Assembly: GCA_004802705.1 (NCBI GenBank)
Contig: SGPL01000578.1
Span: 1-20,385, forward strand
Direction: 5' to 3'
Length of the DNA: 20,385 nt
From: Bondarzewia mesenterica
Taxonomy: Eukaryota; Basidiomycota; Agaricomycetes; Russulales; Bondarzewiaceae
Positions 19,654-20,385 of this stretch are shown one piece after another (the stretch's first letter is position 1; the number at the start of each line of letters is the position of its first letter). The notes below the pieces were generated by a model, which was given only the letters and a program-made list of their open reading frames with translations, did not search any database and had not been told where the DNA came from. The position numbers and the translations under genes were made by a program.

Positions 19654-20385
19654 TCAGCTTGGTGATGATGATGCTGATGATATCAGCTTATTGGGGAGGC
19701 GGAATACAAGAAGTGGCAATCGGGGGACATGGGCGTCCCAGTTGTGATACTTGCACGAAAGAGTGTATGAACCAGTGCGCAAATACGAGTGGCATTCCGT
19801 CCAATGTGTTCCGTGCACAAAACGACTCAGGTTGAGAATCAGAGCTGACCGACCAATGATTACCATGGTTCTTGGCCACCATAGATCAGGATGATAAGAG
19901 GGCGGTACCCAAAAGAGATGTGCATCCCGCGGACCAATAATCCACCCGTCTTGCATCTTGAACAAAGCCTCGTGGAAAGGCACTTCCATCAATTCCGGAA
20001 GCCCGAATATGGGAAGTACATGTTCGGTATGAAGTGAGAAAGCGACCGTTCGATGCAGCGGAGGGGTGGAGCCATAGGATGACAGTTCCACGGAGGTACC
20101 TGCATGCCCTTGGGAGGCTGACAACATGTGAACCCATACCTCTGCGTTCCAAACTCGGATTGTGTTGTCGTACGAGCCGGAGACGATGCGCTTCCCATCT
20201 GGTGAGAAAGCGACGGATCTGACCTCGTCGGTGTGACCTTTGAATTGTACAGACANGGCAGCTCCTGTCTCTGNATCCCACACTCGGATTGTCTTGTCGC
20301 GCGAGCCCGAGATGATGCGCTTCCCGTCTGGCGAGAAAGCGACGGAGGTGACCATGCCGGTGTGACCTTCGAATGGGGCGGACAA
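19654..20385 (-). CDS. WD40-repeat protein, C-terminal part (NACHT/WD40 type), runs off the window
   Basis: The visible part has two WD40 repeats on the minus strand, at about 20376-20275 and 20243-20141. Each reads [17 protein letters not shown] then an IRVW ending, the beta-propeller repeat of scaffold proteins. After them comes a non-repeat tail with [27 protein letters not shown] and [15 protein letters not shown]. This tail is typical of the large WD40 proteins, often with a NACHT NTPase, that expand in Agaricomycetes and resemble HET-E/NLR-like sensors. The N-terminal domains would lie beyond 20385 and cannot be seen. The frame continues 45 codons past the usual end to the stop at 19654-19656. 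Two ambiguous bases (20256, 20274) fall between the repeats, probably from collapsed near-identical repeats in assembly. Confidence 0.82.
   Translation of the reverse strand: MSAPFEGHTGMVTSVAFSPDGKRIISGSRDKTIRVWDXETGAAXSVQFKGHTDEVRSVAFSPDGKRIVSGSYDNTIRVWNAEVWVHMLSASQGHAGTSVELSSYGSTPPLHRTVAFSLHTEHVLPIFGLPELMEVPFHEALFKMQDGWIIGPRDAHLFWVPPSYHPDLWWPRTMVIIGRSALILNLSRFVHGTHWTECHSYLRTGSYTLSCKYHNWDAHVPRLPLLVFRLPNKLISSASSSPS

Overview
The window looks like a gene-dense chromosomal segment of a filamentous basidiomycete, most likely an Agaricomycete. The genes are eukaryotic and intron-rich, with short introns of about 40-75 nt and GT-AG ends (donors such as GTACGT, GTGAGT and GTAAGT). There is a divergent histone H2A/H2B pair, and a WD40 protein ends in a tail typical of mushroom NACHT/WD40 proteins. 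I see no bacterial, phage, CRISPR or intact transposon features, and no tRNA or rRNA gene.

Layout from left to right. 1-569 (-): 5' part of an SRRM1-like PWI-domain splicing factor, cut by the window edge. 982-2047 (+): unknown single-pass membrane protein with proline-rich and acidic segments. 3110-5002 (-): protoporphyrinogen oxidase (heme synthesis), carrying a 1-nt frameshift in this sequence. 5469-6458 (+): signal peptidase complex subunit 2. 7259-8447 (-): short-chain dehydrogenase/reductase. 8970-9793 (+): ERG2/sigma-1-type C-8 sterol isomerase. 10199-10862 (-): histone H2B. 11216-11794 (+): histone H2A with a C-terminal SQE motif. 13369-16913 (-): large copper-type P1B ATPase with a long cysteine-rich N-terminus. 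17632-17949 (+): decayed C2H2 zinc-finger gene, with more coding-like debris to about 18525. 19654-20385 (-): C-terminal part of a WD40-repeat protein that runs off the right edge.

Most of these are unrelated housekeeping genes: splicing, heme, secretion, sterol, chromatin and metal export. The most striking large-scale feature is that all eleven genes alternate strand (- + - + ...), so every intergenic region is either a shared divergent promoter or a convergent terminator region. The H2A/H2B promoter has a near-central perfect 22-bp palindrome holding two ACGCGT (MCB-like) boxes. The SDR/ERG2 promoter holds three more ACGCGT boxes.

Sequence quality limits the reading. There are three ambiguous bases (14060, 20256, 20274) and two apparent +1 errors in homopolymer runs inside conserved proteins (A8 at 105-112, CCC at 4218-4220). 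These look more like draft-assembly errors than biology. I did not find a clearly new system. The best leads are the metal-site changes and cysteine array of the P1B ATPase, the histone promoter palindrome, a candidate SUMO-interacting motif in the unknown membrane protein, and the decaying zinc-finger locus.
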